Below, in pieces: positions 63,729-64,000 of a stretch of 64,000 nucleotides of DNA (its first letter is position 1; every line of letters begins with the position of its first letter). The stretch is taken from contig BCKL01000004.1 of assembly GCA_001600635.1 (NCBI GenBank), forward strand, positions 600,044 to 664,043, read 5' to 3'. The notes under the pieces were generated by a model that had not been told where the DNA came from, did not search any database, and was given only the letters and a program-made list of their open reading frames with translations. The translations under genes and the position numbers were made by a program. This DNA is from Leucosporidium creatinivorum (taxonomy: Eukaryota > Basidiomycota > Microbotryomycetes > Leucosporidiales > Leucosporidiaceae).

Positions 63729-64000
63729 TAGATCGGAAGGAGTGGTAATGCAGCGAGTACTACTGTGAACTGAGTGATTTTGGTCAGCGATGGCGAGCTC
63801 GGCCTTCAGTGAGGGCGATCAAGTGGGGCGGGAGCGACTCTGAGAGAATCGCCGAGCTCGAGGCTTGGCTTCCGCCTTCCTCGTTCGTTTCTGCTTCTTT
63901 GACTCCCCTTGCTGCTTCTCTGCTCAACTACAGCTCTCAGCTGTGCATGCTGCCTATATGCGGTTCACGCTCACTAAGCGTCGCGGGAGAAACGGCTGAA

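Noticed and set aside
1-64000. Transposon, virus-like element, CRISPR array, riboswitch
   Set aside because: No reverse transcriptase, integrase, transposase, capsid motif, terminal repeat or regular spacer array was seen on either strand.

Overview
The window is nuclear DNA of a fungus, most likely a basidiomycete; I would guess Pucciniomycotina (Rhodotorula/Sporobolomyces-like). The reasons are GC-rich, compact genes, very short introns (about 50-110 nt) in almost every gene, GTGAGT-type donors, a CTGAC-type branch site, pyrimidine-rich leaders and typical fungal families. No taxon-specific marker was tested, so the placement is inference. I see no rRNA, tRNA, CRISPR array, virus-like element or intact transposon.

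Layout. 1-553: 3' end of the phenylalanyl-tRNA synthetase beta gene. 768-11151: three paralogous MYND-finger genes (A and B in tandem on minus, C on plus) around a large EST1/SMG6-like PIN nuclease gene. 11292-17293: one gene for a roughly 1907-residue polypeptide carrying GT4, GT2, GT8 and a GT64-like module. 17837-27885: mitochondrial MnSOD, a PPxY arrestin, a 2-oxoglutarate oxygenase, a coiled-coil protein and a vacuolar-type alkaline phosphatase. 28215-36335: bestrophin-like channel copy 1, a NIPA magnesium transporter and a membrane-anchored UBL-BAG protein. 37318-41330: RPL39, a stray piece of RPL39, and the divergent pair FMC1/ATP11. 41485-52455: amino-acid permease, TBC RabGAP, a relic of a transporter 5' end, the intact Dal5-type transporter, and a D-lactate dehydrogenase. 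52770-63728: branchpoint-binding protein SF1, a GT25 glycosyltransferase, bestrophin copy 2, a hemerythrin protein and DPH2.

How genes relate. FMC1 and ATP11 both serve F1-ATPase assembly and start 80 bp apart. The three MYND genes share a promoter block at almost identical distance from the ATG, a 19-nt microexon and a C-terminal signature, so they are recent duplicates of one lineage-specific family; copy C has one in-frame TGA. Other duplications are visible at DNA level with introns retained: the RPL39 fragment, the transporter relic and the bestrophin pair. The second bestrophin has lost a conserved motif and appears to read through an ancestral intron.

The strongest candidates for something little described are the four-module glycosyltransferase, the MYND family with its shared promoter block, and a TTCGGCG-like motif that recurs beside intron branch sites.
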